In this document: positions 17,189 to 26,467 of the stretch, in pieces
Position numbering within the stretch: position 1 is the stretch's first letter
Layout of the letters: every line of letters starts with the position of its first letter
Origin: Litoribacillus peritrichatus
Lineage (GTDB): Bacteria > Pseudomonadota > Gammaproteobacteria > Pseudomonadales > Litoribrevibacteraceae
NCBI RefSeq assembly: GCF_039537985.1
Contig: NZ_BAABBN010000004.1
Span: 1,674,001-1,738,000 of the forward strand
Direction: 5' to 3'
DNA: 64,000 nt
The notes under the pieces: generated by a model
Databases searched by the model: none
What the model was told of the DNA's origin: nothing
The model's input: the letters and a program-made list of their open reading frames with translations, nothing else
Position numbers and translations under genes: made by a program

Positions 17189-18925
17189 CACTATGCCTTC
17201 GCGGCGTGAATCCGCGCCGCCTTGCAATCCACCCTCGGTAATTACAATACCATGTAGGCCGCTGTTTAACTCCCTGACCTTGACAGTATGGCCTTTAGCT
17301 TCAAGCGCTGTTTTAAGAGAAGTTGCCTCCGTTCCCAACTCCAGATCAGTATCACCATTGCGGTTAGAAATATTGGGTAAATCAATGGCCTTTTGAATAT
17401 TTAAATTCCAGTCCAGCACACCAATCAATGCCTTAGCAACGTAATTGATAATGCGGCTGCCGCCCGGCGAACCCAAGACCACTTTCAGCTTATTACGCTC
17501 ATCAAACACCATCATTGGCGCCATGGAGCTGCGAGGACGTTTTTTGCCTTCTACACGGTTTGCCACGGGCTTCCCTGCTTTCTCTTTCTGAAATGAAAAG
17601 TCAGTCAGCTGATTGTTCAGCAAAAAACCACGAACCATCAACGTCGAACCAAAAGCCATCTCAATACTTGTGGTCATTGATACCGCATTTCCTTGCGCGT
17701 CCACGATTGATATGTGAGAGGTGGAGGGTTGCGCCAGTGTATCCCCCTCACTGAATGCCAATGCCCCGGGAAGATTTCCCGCTTTGGCCGACCCCATGTC
17801 CTTTGTACCATCAATTAACTTGGATCGTTGTTGCAAATACTGTTGATCGAGCAGCGCATTCACAGGCACGTCAACAAAATCACTGTCCGCGATGTACAAA
17901 TCCCGATCAGCAAAAGCCAAGCGAGTCGCTTGCGTAAAAAGATGAACGAACTCTTGTGACATAGGCGCCAAAGTATGTACTTTGAATGGTTCTAACAATG
18001 AAAGAATTTGCAGCACAGTGATGCCACCCGATGTCGGCGGTTCCATACCGCAAACGGTATATTGGCGATACGGCGCACACACTGGAATTCGTTCTTTAGC
18101 CTGATAGGCTTTCAAATCGGTTTCGGTCAACAAACCGGGATTGTCTTTCGCACCTTGCACCGCACTGACAATGTCTTTGGCGATAGCTCCTTCATAAAAC
18201 GCCTTCGGCCCCTTCTCCGCAATTAATTTAAATGTATTAGCAAGATCAGGATTTTTTCGAAGACTTCCAGTTTCAAGTGGCTTACCACCTGGAAAGAAAT
18301 ACTCATTTGCTGCAGCATAATGCCCCAACGAAGGGTTGGTTTTTTTGGCTATAAGCTGGTGCAACCTTTCAGAAACAATGAACCCTTTTTCTGAAAGCTC
18401 AATGGCCTCTTTAAACAAAGAATTCCAGGGCAATTTCCCTTGTTGCTGATGCGCCATATAAAGTGCAGCGATCACACCTGGTGCCCCGACAGAACGGCCA
18501 CCCGCCAACGCATCCCACCAGCTCATTAATTTGCCATCGTCCCCGACAAACAAATCCCCAGTCGCTGCCGCAGGGGCCGTCTCTCGACCATCCCAACTGG
18601 TGATTTTGTTTTTCCCTGCGTCCCAATGCAGCATAAACGCGCCACCACCGATCCCAGAAGACTGAGGCTCCACCAGGGTTAGCACCATTTGCACAGCGAT
18701 GGCTGCATCCACCGCACTGCCGCCTTCTTTCAGAACCCGGTACCCCGCCTCAACCGCATAAGGGTTTGCTGCGGACACCATATAGTTATGACTTGTAACG
18801 ACTGTTTTCTGATTTATCCCCGTCGCAGCTTCCGGATCTCTCGCTTCATTCATCGAAGCAAACACAGAGCCGGTTAATATCGTGCCAACAATCAAACAGC
18901 CAAAAGCAAGAGGCCTGATGTTCAT
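17177..18925 (-). CDS. ggt: Gamma-glutamyltransferase
   Basis: A 582-residue periplasmic enzyme that cleaves or transfers the gamma-glutamyl group of glutathione. A signal peptide (cleavage near VFA) precedes the large-subunit region with GGSAVDAAIAVQMVLTLVEP and SGIGGGAFML. The autoprocessing Thr lies in QPSTSHISIVDAQGN, the nucleophile of the small subunit, followed by STLMVRGFLLNNQLTDF and VLGSPGGSRI. The precursor length is normal for bacterial enzymes. It lies downstream of the RND operon on the same strand but is separated from it by a terminator. Confidence 0.95.
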   Translation of the reverse strand: MNIRPLAFGCLIVGTILTGSVFASMNEARDPEAATGINQKTVVTSHNYMVSAANPYAVEAGYRVLKEGGSAVDAAIAVQMVLTLVEPQSSGIGGGAFMLHWDAGKNKITSWDGRETAPAAATGDLFVGDDGKLMSWWDALAGGRSVGAPGVIAALYMAHQQQGKLPWNSLFKEAIELSEKGFIVSERLHQLIAKKTNPSLGHYAAANEYFFPGGKPLETGSLRKNPDLANTFKLIAEKGPKAFYEGAIAKDIVSAVQGAKDNPGLLTETDLKAYQAKERIPVCAPYRQYTVCGMEPPTSGGITVLQILSLLEPFKVHTLAPMSQEFVHLFTQATRLAFADRDLYIADSDFVDVPVNALLDQQYLQQRSKLIDGTKDMGSAKAGNLPGALAFSEGDTLAQPSTSHISIVDAQGNAVSMTTSIEMAFGSTLMVRGFLLNNQLTDFSFQKEKAGKPVANRVEGKKRPRSSMAPMMVFDERNKLKVVLGSPGGSRIINYVAKALIGVLDWNLNIQKAIDLPNISNRNGDTDLELGTEATSLKTALEAKGHTVKVRELNSGLHGIVITEGGLQGGADSRREGIVLGE

Positions 18926-18990
18926 AAAAGCATCCTTTTAAGAAATCTTAAAAATTTTTGAACGACGCCATTAATTGACTGCCGCCAAAA

Positions 18991-19015
18991 CAAAAACAGA
19001 GCCCTGAGGCTCTGT
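18991..19015 (-). terminator. Terminator of the RND efflux operon
   Basis: ACAGAGCC, a 4-base loop and GGCTCTGT, followed on the minus strand by TTTTTG. It lies 18 bases beyond the permease stop. Confidence 0.9.
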
Positions 19016-19032
19016 ATACATTTGTAGCTTTT

Positions 19033-22000
19033 TTAATTGGAAGATTCCATTAAACGCCTTCTTTCTTTGTGAGGTTTGTGCATTTCGTCATTGGGGCCGT
19101 TCGAAACATGGGCTTTAGGCTTGTTTCTAGAAAAGAATTTCCCGGCATTATCCCCAAGCACCAACAAACACGGCGTTAATAACAAGGTTAGAATCGTCGC
19201 AAAGGACAACCCTCCCGCGATGGAACTGGCTAACTGAGTCCACCACTGAGTCGATGGCGCGCCGAAATTCACAACTCGATTGATTAAATCAATATTCATC
19301 GACATCACCATTGGAATCAAACCCAATACAGTAGTGAAGGCCGTCAGAAATACGGGACGCAACCTCAACATACCGGTTTCAAGCGCAGCATCATAAGCCG
19401 ATAGGCCCGTTGCCTTGAGCTGGTTATAGGTATCAATCAGAACAATATTGTTATTCACCACAATCCCGGCCAACGCAATGATACCCAGGCCACACATTAC
19501 AATGCCAAACGGCTGATTTGTGACCAACAATCCAAGCACAACCCCGGCAGAAGACAAAACAATGGCACTCAATACCAAAATACTCTGATAGAAGCTGTTG
19601 AACTGTGTCACCAGAATCAACAACATCAATACCACTGCCGTCACAAAGGCGCCGGCTAAGAAATCGCCTGTTTCTTTGGCATCTTCGTCTTCACCTTTAA
19701 AGCGCAAACGAACATCCGCAGGAAATGTCTCCTTTTCCAACAGCTGTTGAAGCTCTTTCAGTTTATCGCTGACCAAAACGCCCTCAAACACATCCGCCTG
19801 AACGGTAATGGCACGTCGACTATCAACGCGTTTTAAATTGCTGACTTTAGGGTCTGGTTCCAAGGTAATGAAATTACCCAATGAAACCATGCCCTGCTCC
19901 GTCTTCAGACGAATCCGTTCAAACTGCTCCAGGTTCCGAGCCTCCAACGGATAGCGAACCCGAATATCAAGCTCTTCATCGCTGTCATCCGGCCGATAGC
20001 CCGCAACCTTGATGCCTGTCGTCACCAGCTGAACGGCAGACCCCGTGACCGTGACATCCGCACCATTCTGAGCCGCCAACTCCCTATCAAGCGTCAACTG
20101 CCAATCAATCCCAGGCAGGGGCCGATTATCTTCAACGTCTTTCACGCCATCTATTGAGTTCAACGCAGCGGTAATTTTATCCACCGTTTCAAAAATACTG
20201 TCGTTATACCAACCTGAGACCTGCAGCTTAATCGGCTTACCACCGGAAGGGCCGTCGTCTTGTTTACGAAACTCCAACATGACTCCTGCGATGTCCGCCG
20301 TTCTTTCCTTCATTTTATCCAGAATCTGAGAGGCAGGAAGGCGGCGTTTCCAGTCAATAAACCTGAACTGAATGGCACCGACGGTATCATCCGGCATTTC
20401 ATTCGCCCCCTGATTGAATGAACGAGCATAAACGTTTTCTAACTCCTCCATGCCAACGATGCGCTCTTCAACCTGTTTAACCAGCTTGTCTTTTTCATAG
20501 ATCGACAAATCTCCTCTGGCCCGAACAAGTATCTGAGCCGAATCAGGTTCAACATCAGGAAAGAATTCGGTGCCCTTGCCAAATTTACCGTAAGCACCAT
20601 AGGCAGCAACCACCAAGATAAGCACCAATATTAAAAACTGGCCTGGCATCTTCAACAGTTTCCCAAGCAAACTCCCGTAGACTTTGGTCACAAAAGACGG
20701 AGCAGGCTCTACAAACGGTGTCTCTGATTTACGTTTTCGGCTGATCGCTGCACCAATGACGGGCAAGAAAATCAGCGCCATAAACGTTGAAGCGATCAGA
20801 CACACAATGACAGTCACGGGCAGATATTTCATAAACTGCCCCATCACGCCAGGCCAAGCCAATAACGGGAAAAACACCGCCAAAGTGGTGGCTGTTGATG
20901 CAATCACAGGCCAAGCCATGCGGGTTGCGGCCGCAGCAAACGCGCTCTTTGGTGATTCGCCCTCCTTCATCTTACGATCCGCAAGCTCGGCGACCACAAT
21001 GGCACCATCCACCAACATGCCGACCACAAGAATCAAACTGAAAAGCACAACAATATTCAAGGTATAGGACATCGAATCCAACACCCAAAGACCGGCTAAG
21101 AACGAACCCGGAATCACAATCCCTACAATTAATGAAGACCGGAAGCCCATCGCTGCGATGATCACGATCATGACCAGCACGATGGCACTGAGTACGTTAT
21201 TGAATAAATCCGTCAGCATTTCTTCAATCTGTTCGGATTTATCCAGAATATAAGAAACTTCCAATTCGGCAGGCCAGAATTCACGCTTTTCCGCAATCAA
21301 AGCACGAACTTCATCCAGAGTACCGATGATGTTGGAGCCAATTCGTTTTTTCACTTCCAGCGCAAAAGCCGGTTGACCGTTGACCCGAGCAAACCCTTCC
21401 GGGTCCTTGAATGTACGACGAACCTGAGCAACATCGCCAAACTTAACGACATTCCCTTGATACATTTTCACAGGCAAATCAAGTAAGTCATATGGGTCTT
21501 CAATCACGCCTGGTACCTTGATGACCATACGACCGTGGCCGGTATCAAGTGCTCCCGCAGCGACTAGCTGGTTATTTCTTCCAACGACGTTCAGCGCTTC
21601 TTCCAAACTGACGTTGTAGGTTTCCAGAATCACAGGATCGACGGTTAGCTCAAGAATCTCTTCACGATCACCGCCGACTTCAACCTCCAAAACACCACTT
21701 AACGCCTCAATATCATCCCGCAGATCACGGGCAATCATCATCAGTTGACGTTCAGGCACCGGCCCGGACAAACCTATCGACATCACAGGGAACAAGGCCA
21801 CATTCACTTCGTGAACTTCTGGCTCTTCAGCCCCTTCCGGTAATTCAGGTTTCGCCAGATCTACTTTTTCTCTGACGTCCTGTAAGGCGGTTTTACTATC
21901 AAAACCGGCATCAAACTCCAGCGTGACAGAGGCATGGCTTTCACTGGCTACGGAGCTCATTTCCTTTACGCCTTCGATGCTTTTTAATTCAGATTCCATT

Positions 22001-22203
22001 GGGCGGACAAGTAAACGTTCGGCATCTTCAGGAGAGATGCCGTCATACACCATGGAAACATAAATAAAAGGTACAGCAACATCCGGCTCTGACTCTTTTG
22101 GCATGCTGGTCAACGCCACATAACCACTGACTAACAGGAACGCAAAAACAACCAACACGGACCGATTTTTTTGTAAGGCAAACTCTATTATTTTTCCCAT
22201 CAT
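19033..22203 (-). CDS. RND efflux transporter permease (AcrB-like, HAE1/HAE2 type)
   Basis: An inner-membrane proton-driven exporter of about 1056 residues with the RND layout: one N-terminal helix, a large periplasmic loop, a six-helix bundle containing GMLVDGAIVVAELADRK, a second loop, and a second six-helix bundle ending in LLLTPCLLVLGD. The canonical helix-4 double Asp is replaced by a single Asp followed by Gly, as in a branch of RND pumps related to metabolite or xenobiotic export. The ATG at 22203 overlaps the adaptor's TGA, indicating translational coupling; a TTG one codon upstream is less likely. No outer-membrane factor gene is nearby, so a TolC-like partner must be encoded elsewhere. 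Confidence 0.93.
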   Translation of the reverse strand: MMGKIIEFALQKNRSVLVVFAFLLVSGYVALTSMPKESEPDVAVPFIYVSMVYDGISPEDAERLLVRPMESELKSIEGVKEMSSVASESHASVTLEFDAGFDSKTALQDVREKVDLAKPELPEGAEEPEVHEVNVALFPVMSIGLSGPVPERQLMMIARDLRDDIEALSGVLEVEVGGDREEILELTVDPVILETYNVSLEEALNVVGRNNQLVAAGALDTGHGRMVIKVPGVIEDPYDLLDLPVKMYQGNVVKFGDVAQVRRTFKDPEGFARVNGQPAFALEVKKRIGSNIIGTLDEVRALIAEKREFWPAELEVSYILDKSEQIEEMLTDLFNNVLSAIVLVMIVIIAAMGFRSSLIVGIVIPGSFLAGLWVLDSMSYTLNIVVLFSLILVVGMLVDGAIVVAELADRKMKEGESPKSAFAAAATRMAWPVIASTATTLAVFFPLLAWPGVMGQFMKYLPVTVIVCLIASTFMALIFLPVIGAAISRKRKSETPFVEPAPSFVTKVYGSLLGKLLKMPGQFLILVLILVVAAYGAYGKFGKGTEFFPDVEPDSAQILVRARGDLSIYEKDKLVKQVEERIVGMEELENVYARSFNQGANEMPDDTVGAIQFRFIDWKRRLPASQILDKMKERTADIAGVMLEFRKQDDGPSGGKPIKLQVSGWYNDSIFETVDKITAALNSIDGVKDVEDNRPLPGIDWQLTLDRELAAQNGADVTVTGSAVQLVTTGIKVAGYRPDDSDEELDIRVRYPLEARNLEQFERIRLKTEQGMVSLGNFITLEPDPKVSNLKRVDSRRAITVQADVFEGVLVSDKLKELQQLLEKETFPADVRLRFKGEDEDAKETGDFLAGAFVTAVVLMLLILVTQFNSFYQSILVLSAIVLSSAGVVLGLLVTNQPFGIVMCGLGIIALAGIVVNNNIVLIDTYNQLKATGLSAYDAALETGMLRLRPVFLTAFTTVLGLIPMVMSMNIDLINRVVNFGAPSTQWWTQLASSIAGGLSFATILTLLLTPCLLVLGDNAGKFFSRNKPKAHVSNGPNDEMHKPHKERRRLMESSN

Positions 22204-23303
22204 CAAGCCTCGTGTTTCACAGACTCAGATTTTGTGTGAGTCACTTCAGCGTCCGGCTTGACAACCGTTGGCACAACCACTTGGTTATCCAACACAAACC
22301 CCTGGCCCATGGTAATTACGTTGGCACTGTCTGGTAATCCGGTGAGCCACACGCCGGAAGACTCACTTTGTACTACTTCAACCGGATAAGACTCCACTTG
22401 ATTTTGCTGATTAACAACTTTTACCAACAAGTCGCCGTTCGAGTCGAGGCTGATCACAGCAGGCGATAAAAAATGCGCTTTTTGTCTTTGAGTTACGATT
22501 TTCGAACTGACACTGGAACCCAGCAACTTCACTTTCTTTTCTGGAATAATTTCCACTTCCACCTTAAAGGCTCTGGTTTCAGTGTTGGCTCTTGGAGCCA
22601 CGTACTTCACTGTACCCGTTAACTTCAAGCCGTTGACCAGCTCGGTACTGACCGACTGTCCTAACTCCAGATCACTGGCTTTTTGTTGAGGCACCCAGCC
22701 CACCACTTTCAGTTTATTGGTATCCAGAACACGAACCAAAGCGTCGCCTTCTCTTACGAAGTCACCGATTTCAACGAAGCGGTCATCGACGATGCTGTCA
22801 AACGGAGCTTTAATTTGAGTGTTGCGAATTTCATTATTGATCTGGCTTACCTGCGCTTGGGCAGTAGCATATTCGGCCTCATCCTGTTTTAACTGACTTG
22901 CGGATAATAAACCTCGCTTGAAGAGCTTTCGGTTGGAATCCAAATCACTCTCAGCCTTGATTAATTCTGCTTTTGCTCCGGCTAAACGAGCCGACCGATC
23001 ATCCAACGCCAACTTAAGAATGAGTTGGTCGCGTGTAACGCCTTGCGCTTTGTCTACGATAATGGACTCAATTCGACCATCCGTTTCAGCTCTGAGCGTC
23101 ACTTCCCGGGCAGGCAGCAATTCCCCTTGAAAGAGAATTTGGATATCAACTTCTTTGGCTTCAGAGGCCGTCACCTGCACTTTCATTGGTTGAATTTCTT
23201 CAGTAAATTGCTGTGTTTCACCTGACGTTTGATCCGAACCAGACAGCACCCATGCAAGCAATCCCAACGAAAGGAAGATCGCGACCAACATTGATTTATT
23301 CAT
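22203..23303 (-). CDS. RND efflux periplasmic adaptor (membrane fusion protein)
   Basis: A protein of about 366 residues with an N-terminal membrane anchor (MNKSMLVAIFLSLGLLAWVL), a barrel-sandwich hybrid split by a helical hairpin (LRAETDGRIESIIVDKAQ before it, TQIKAPFDSIVDD after it), then beta-barrel and membrane-proximal domains. This is the HlyD/AcrA fold that bridges the permease to an outer-membrane channel. The ATG at 23303 has GGTGG five bases upstream; the GTG nine bases earlier is part of that site. It is coupled to the permease by an overlapping stop and start. Confidence 0.93.
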   Translation of the reverse strand: MNKSMLVAIFLSLGLLAWVLSGSDQTSGETQQFTEEIQPMKVQVTASEAKEVDIQILFQGELLPAREVTLRAETDGRIESIIVDKAQGVTRDQLILKLALDDRSARLAGAKAELIKAESDLDSNRKLFKRGLLSASQLKQDEAEYATAQAQVSQINNEIRNTQIKAPFDSIVDDRFVEIGDFVREGDALVRVLDTNKLKVVGWVPQQKASDLELGQSVSTELVNGLKLTGTVKYVAPRANTETRAFKVEVEIIPEKKVKLLGSSVSSKIVTQRQKAHFLSPAVISLDSNGDLLVKVVNQQNQVESYPVEVVQSESSGVWLTGLPDSANVITMGQGFVLDNQVVVPTVVKPDAEVTHTKSESVKHEA

Positions 23304-23435
23304 AATTCCCACCGATTTTTATAGTACGACACATACGTGTCTTTTATCCTTGTACACTTTTACTGTGTATTTCCTTACTGCTTTCCAGCCACTGTTTATG
23401 GTGATCCGATTGAGCCATCATCCCCCGATAATGAT

Positions 23436-24080
23436 TCATCGCTTTGCCAAAGCCGACACCATGAAACCAGTAACCACATCCACAAACGTCTCTTCATCCA
23501 GCTCGGAAAAGTCGGTATAAGAGTCATTTGTCATCATTGATATCGCGCCTTCAAACGTTGCTTCCATACCTATCATTAAGTGCATGATGGGTCTGTCATC
23601 AATGACACCCTCCTGAATTCCTTTTTCAAGTATCACCCCGAAAAAAGCTTCAAACTTCTGATCCAAATCTTGATACTCAAGAGAAAGCGATTCCGAGATA
23701 CGTTCTTTAAAATCCTTCCTCTTGCAAAACTCACTGAGTTTTCCACAAATCTGGTTTTCACGATAAAACCTGAAAGATTGATAGATCGCTTCTTTCATGA
23801 AATCGAGACTGTTCAACTCAAGGCTGATTTGTTGATATATGGTCATTAGCTGGTAATGAAAATCCAATGACAGTCGAGCATAAATATCTTCTTTGGAGGC
23901 AAAATGCTTATAAACAGTGCCTTTGCCAATTTCTGCACTCGCAGCAATCTGTGCAACGGTGACGTTTTCCCAGCCTTCCTCTCCAAATAAGGCAATAGCA
24001 GCAGACAAAATGTCCTGCTCCCGCCGCTGAAACTCCCGCTCTTTTCTGGACAGGTTGGTATCCGACATTGTTTCTATCAT
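23436..24080 (-). CDS. TetR/AcrR-family repressor of the adjacent RND operon
   Basis: A protein of about 210 residues with an N-terminal TetR helix-turn-helix (TVAQIAASAEIGKGTVYKHF, then ASKEDIYARL) and an all-helical ligand-binding domain. It is the first gene of the same-strand unit TetR-adaptor-permease, with 132 bases to the adaptor. Two matching 13-base palindromes lie 60-90 bases upstream and are the probable autoregulatory sites. The start is ambiguous: ATG at 24080, or ATG at 24068 giving MSDTNLSRKE; neither has a clear Shine-Dalgarno sequence. Confidence 0.9.
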   Translation of the reverse strand: MIETMSDTNLSRKEREFQRREQDILSAAIALFGEEGWENVTVAQIAASAEIGKGTVYKHFASKEDIYARLSLDFHYQLMTIYQQISLELNSLDFMKEAIYQSFRFYRENQICGKLSEFCKRKDFKERISESLSLEYQDLDQKFEAFFGVILEKGIQEGVIDDRPIMHLMIGMEATFEGAISMMTNDSYTDFSELDEETFVDVVTGFMVSALAKR

Positions 24081-24140
24081 AAATATTCAACATTAACCCA
24101 AACTGAACAGCAGGATAACGGATTAGAAACAATAATAAAA

Positions 24141-24171
24141 TGACCAGTCGTCACTTTATGACCAGCAGTCA
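24141..24171. promoter_or_regulatory. Two TetR-type operators
   Basis: TGACCAGTCGTCA (24141-24153) and TGACCAGCAGTCA (24159-24171) are both TGAC-N5-GTCA palindromes, 18 bases apart centre to centre, and are located upstream of the TetR gene. Confidence 0.65.
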
Positions 24172-24204
24172 TAAAATAAAAGAGACTAGCTTAGAAACAG
24201 AAAA

Positions 24205-24223
24205 GGCCGACCAATGGTCGACC
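24205..24223 (-). terminator. Terminator of dsbC
   Basis: GGCCGACC and GGTCGACC around a 3-base loop, followed by TTTTCTGTTT on the minus strand, 24 bases after the dsbC stop. Confidence 0.75.
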
Positions 24224-24246
24224 TCTTCAACACAAATTTAGAATTA

Positions 24247-24972
24247 CTAATTGATACCCAAACGCTTTGCTAGCTGGGTAGCAGGCACATAGCCGCGAAT
24301 TAATTCACCTGATTCAAGCACTAAATTAGGCGTAGAGTTGACCCCAACTTGTCGTCCCAACATGTATTGATCCTGAACCGGGTTAGTACAGGTTTTCGGA
24401 GCAACAGGCTGGTTATTTTTAGCCTTGCTCATCGAAGTTTGCTGATCATCCGCACACCAAACCGATACATATTTTTCAAATGAGTTTGAACCCACACCTG
24501 CTCTCGGAAAAGCCATGTAACTGACAGAAATACCCAGCTCATTCAACTTAGGGATTTCATTATGAAACTTACGGCAATAGCCACAATCAATATCGGTGAA
24601 TACTGTTAAGTTGGCCTTTTCTTTACCCTTTGCAGGAAAGCTGATCATGTCTTTCTTATCTACCGCCAAAAGTGCCTTAGCGCGCACACCGTTCATTTGC
24701 TCTTCGGTGACATTCGCTAAACCGCTGGCTTCAATTCGATACAAGTCACCCGCAATAAAGTGTGACCCGTCTTCTGGCATATAAACGATACCATTACCAA
24801 CCACCTCAACAGCATAAAGACCAGGAACCGGACTTTCAGCAATGGAAGCAATTTCTGCCTGCGGAATGGCTTTTTTAAGCTTCGCAGTAATATCAGTATT
24901 ATCTGCGTTAACAGCGCCGGCACACATCATAACGAGTGCGGAACACCATTTAGTGTAGGAATGTTTAAACAT
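24247..24972 (-). CDS. dsbC: Thiol:disulfide interchange protein DsbC
   Basis: A 241-residue periplasmic disulfide isomerase. A signal peptide ends near VNA (residue 23), followed by the small dimerisation domain and a thioredoxin-like domain with the active site DIDCGYCRKFH (CGYC near residue 133), the cis-Pro loop VNSTPNLVL, and a second cysteine pair (WCADD, KTCTN). It should be kept reduced by DsbD. It lies directly downstream of xerD, the arrangement seen in E. coli and Pseudomonas. Confidence 0.95.
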   Translation of the reverse strand: MFKHSYTKWCSALVMMCAGAVNADNTDITAKLKKAIPQAEIASIAESPVPGLYAVEVVGNGIVYMPEDGSHFIAGDLYRIEASGLANVTEEQMNGVRAKALLAVDKKDMISFPAKGKEKANLTVFTDIDCGYCRKFHNEIPKLNELGISVSYMAFPRAGVGSNSFEKYVSVWCADDQQTSMSKAKNNQPVAPKTCTNPVQDQYMLGRQVGVNSTPNLVLESGELIRGYVPATQLAKRLGIN

Positions 24973-25061
24973 TGGCTTTATATTTCTCGTTTCATTATAT
25001 GATTATCAATACCGTATCAGACTCAAGCTTTAAGTAATAGTTCCGTCCATAAAAACCTTTT

Positions 25062-25958
25062 TTAGCCTCTCGGATGGTGATCCTGATGCAGTTGATTTAA
25101 ACGCTGTCTGGCCACATGAGTATATATTTGAGTGGTCGATAAATCACTGTGCCCCAACAACATTTGCACCACTCGTAAATCCGCTCCGTGATTTAATAAG
25201 TGTGTTGCAAAAGCGTGGCGCAATGTATGAGGCGATAAGTGCTTGGTAATTCCGGCTTCAAAGGCGTGTTTTTTAATTCGGTGCCAAAACGTCTGACGTG
25301 TCATGGGGCGCCCTTGCTGGCTAGGAAAGACAATCGTCTCGGAAAGGTCAGGTAGCAAATCAGCACGAGCTTCTTTTAGGTAACGTTCAATCCAGTCCAT
25401 CGACTCCTCCCCTAAAGGCACCAGCCGCTCTTTATTGCCCTTCCCCATAATACGAACCAGCCCCTGGCGAAGATTCACTTGCTCCAGTCGCAACCCCACC
25501 AGTTCGGAAACCCTGAGACCCGTCGCATAAAGCACTTCCAACATGGCTCTGTCCCTCATTCCGAGCGGGGTCTTAATGTCTGGGGTCTCAAGCAGCGAAT
25601 CCACCTCTTGTTCTGTCAGTGAATCTGGAATAGGTCGGCCTAACTTAGGACTGTCGAGGTTTTGAGTCGGATCTTCAGAGACTTTATTTTCGCGAATCAA
25701 ATAACGATAAAAACTGCGCAAACAAGACATCATTCTTGCCGAAGACCGGGCCTTATAGCCCCCGCGCATTCTTGCGCCCAGGTAATCCATCAAGTCAATC
25801 CTATCTGCCTGCAACAAGGTTTTATCGAGTTTTTCAACAAAAACGGCCAAACCCTTTAAATCTCGCCGATAAGCATCCAATGAGTTATCACTCAAGCCTT
25901 TTTCCAGCCATAGCGAATCCAAGTAGGTTGAAATCAGCTGTTCATTCACTTCATTCAT
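25062..25958 (-). CDS. xerD: Site-specific tyrosine recombinase XerD
   Basis: A 298-residue recombinase that, with XerC, resolves chromosome dimers at dif. The N-terminal SAM-like domain (LEKGLSDNSLDAYRRDLKGL) precedes the catalytic domain, whose residues are visible: Arg in ATGLRVSELV, His/Arg in SPHTLRHAFATH, His in LLGHSDLSTTQIYTHV, and the nucleophilic Tyr in the last motif. The frame is open to 26165, but the ATG at 25958 gives the normal XerD length and N-terminus. Together with dsbC it forms a conserved gene pair. Confidence 0.95.
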   Translation of the reverse strand: MNEVNEQLISTYLDSLWLEKGLSDNSLDAYRRDLKGLAVFVEKLDKTLLQADRIDLMDYLGARMRGGYKARSSARMMSCLRSFYRYLIRENKVSEDPTQNLDSPKLGRPIPDSLTEQEVDSLLETPDIKTPLGMRDRAMLEVLYATGLRVSELVGLRLEQVNLRQGLVRIMGKGNKERLVPLGEESMDWIERYLKEARADLLPDLSETIVFPSQQGRPMTRQTFWHRIKKHAFEAGITKHLSPHTLRHAFATHLLNHGADLRVVQMLLGHSDLSTTQIYTHVARQRLNQLHQDHHPRG

Positions 25959-26002
25959 AAAGACCCATCCGTCGACATCACTAAATACCAGACATAAAAA
26001 AA

Positions 26003-26020
26003 GACAGTCCAAAGACTGCC
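26003..26020 (-). terminator. Terminator downstream of rplS
   Basis: AGACAGTC, a 4-base loop and GACTGCCT, bounded by A- and T-runs on both sides. It separates the ribosomal operon from xerD. Confidence 0.85.
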
Positions 26021-26033
26021 TTTTTTCTGATTT

Positions 26034-26063
26034 CAAGGCAAACTCTAAACAGAGATTGCCTTG
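26034..26063 (-). other. Second hairpin at the end of the rplS operon
   Basis: CAAGGCAA and TTGCCTTG with an inner CTCT/AGAG pairing, 22 bases after the rplS stop and just before the terminator. It may protect the mRNA end or strengthen termination. Confidence 0.6.
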
Positions 26064-26085
26064 AGAGCAACGTAAAAAAGAGTAA

Positions 26086-26439
26086 TTATACTTTCTCTTT
26101 AATACGTGCAGCCTTACCAGTAAGCTCACGCAAGTAGTAAAGCTTAGCCTGGCGAACAACACCACGACGCTTAACTTCTACGCTGTCTACTAGCGGGCTG
26201 TAAGTCTGGAAAGTACGCTCAACGCCAACACCATGAGAAATCTTGCGAACAGTAAACGCAGAGTTCAAACCACGGTTACGCTTACCGATTACAACACCTT
26301 CATAAGCCTGAAGACGCTCACGAGTACCTTCTTTAACTTTAACCTGTACAATTACAGTATCACCAGGGCCGAACTCTGGAAGTTCTTTGCCCATTTGCTC
26401 ATTTTCAATCTGCTGAATAATTGGGTTCTTGCCACTCAT
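26086..26439 (-). CDS. rplS: 50S ribosomal protein bL19
   Basis: A 117-residue ribosomal protein with the typical sequence PEFGPGDTVIVQVKVKEG, YEGVVIGKRNRGLNSAFTVR and RRGVVRQAKLYYLR, lying at the interface of the two ribosomal subunits. It is the last gene of the conserved rpsP-rimM-trmD-rplS operon, 28 bases after trmD, with two hairpins after its stop. Confidence 0.97.
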   Translation of the reverse strand: MSGKNPIIQQIENEQMGKELPEFGPGDTVIVQVKVKEGTRERLQAYEGVVIGKRNRGLNSAFTVRKISHGVGVERTFQTYSPLVDSVEVKRRGVVRQAKLYYLRELTGKAARIKEKV

Positions 26440-26467
26440 GACATAACTCCTATCTTATCGCTGCCGG

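Noticed and set aside
20684..21067. Open frame on the plus strand within the RND permease gene
   Set aside because: It is antisense to membrane helices of the permease; its Thr/Ala/Met-rich product is a shadow.
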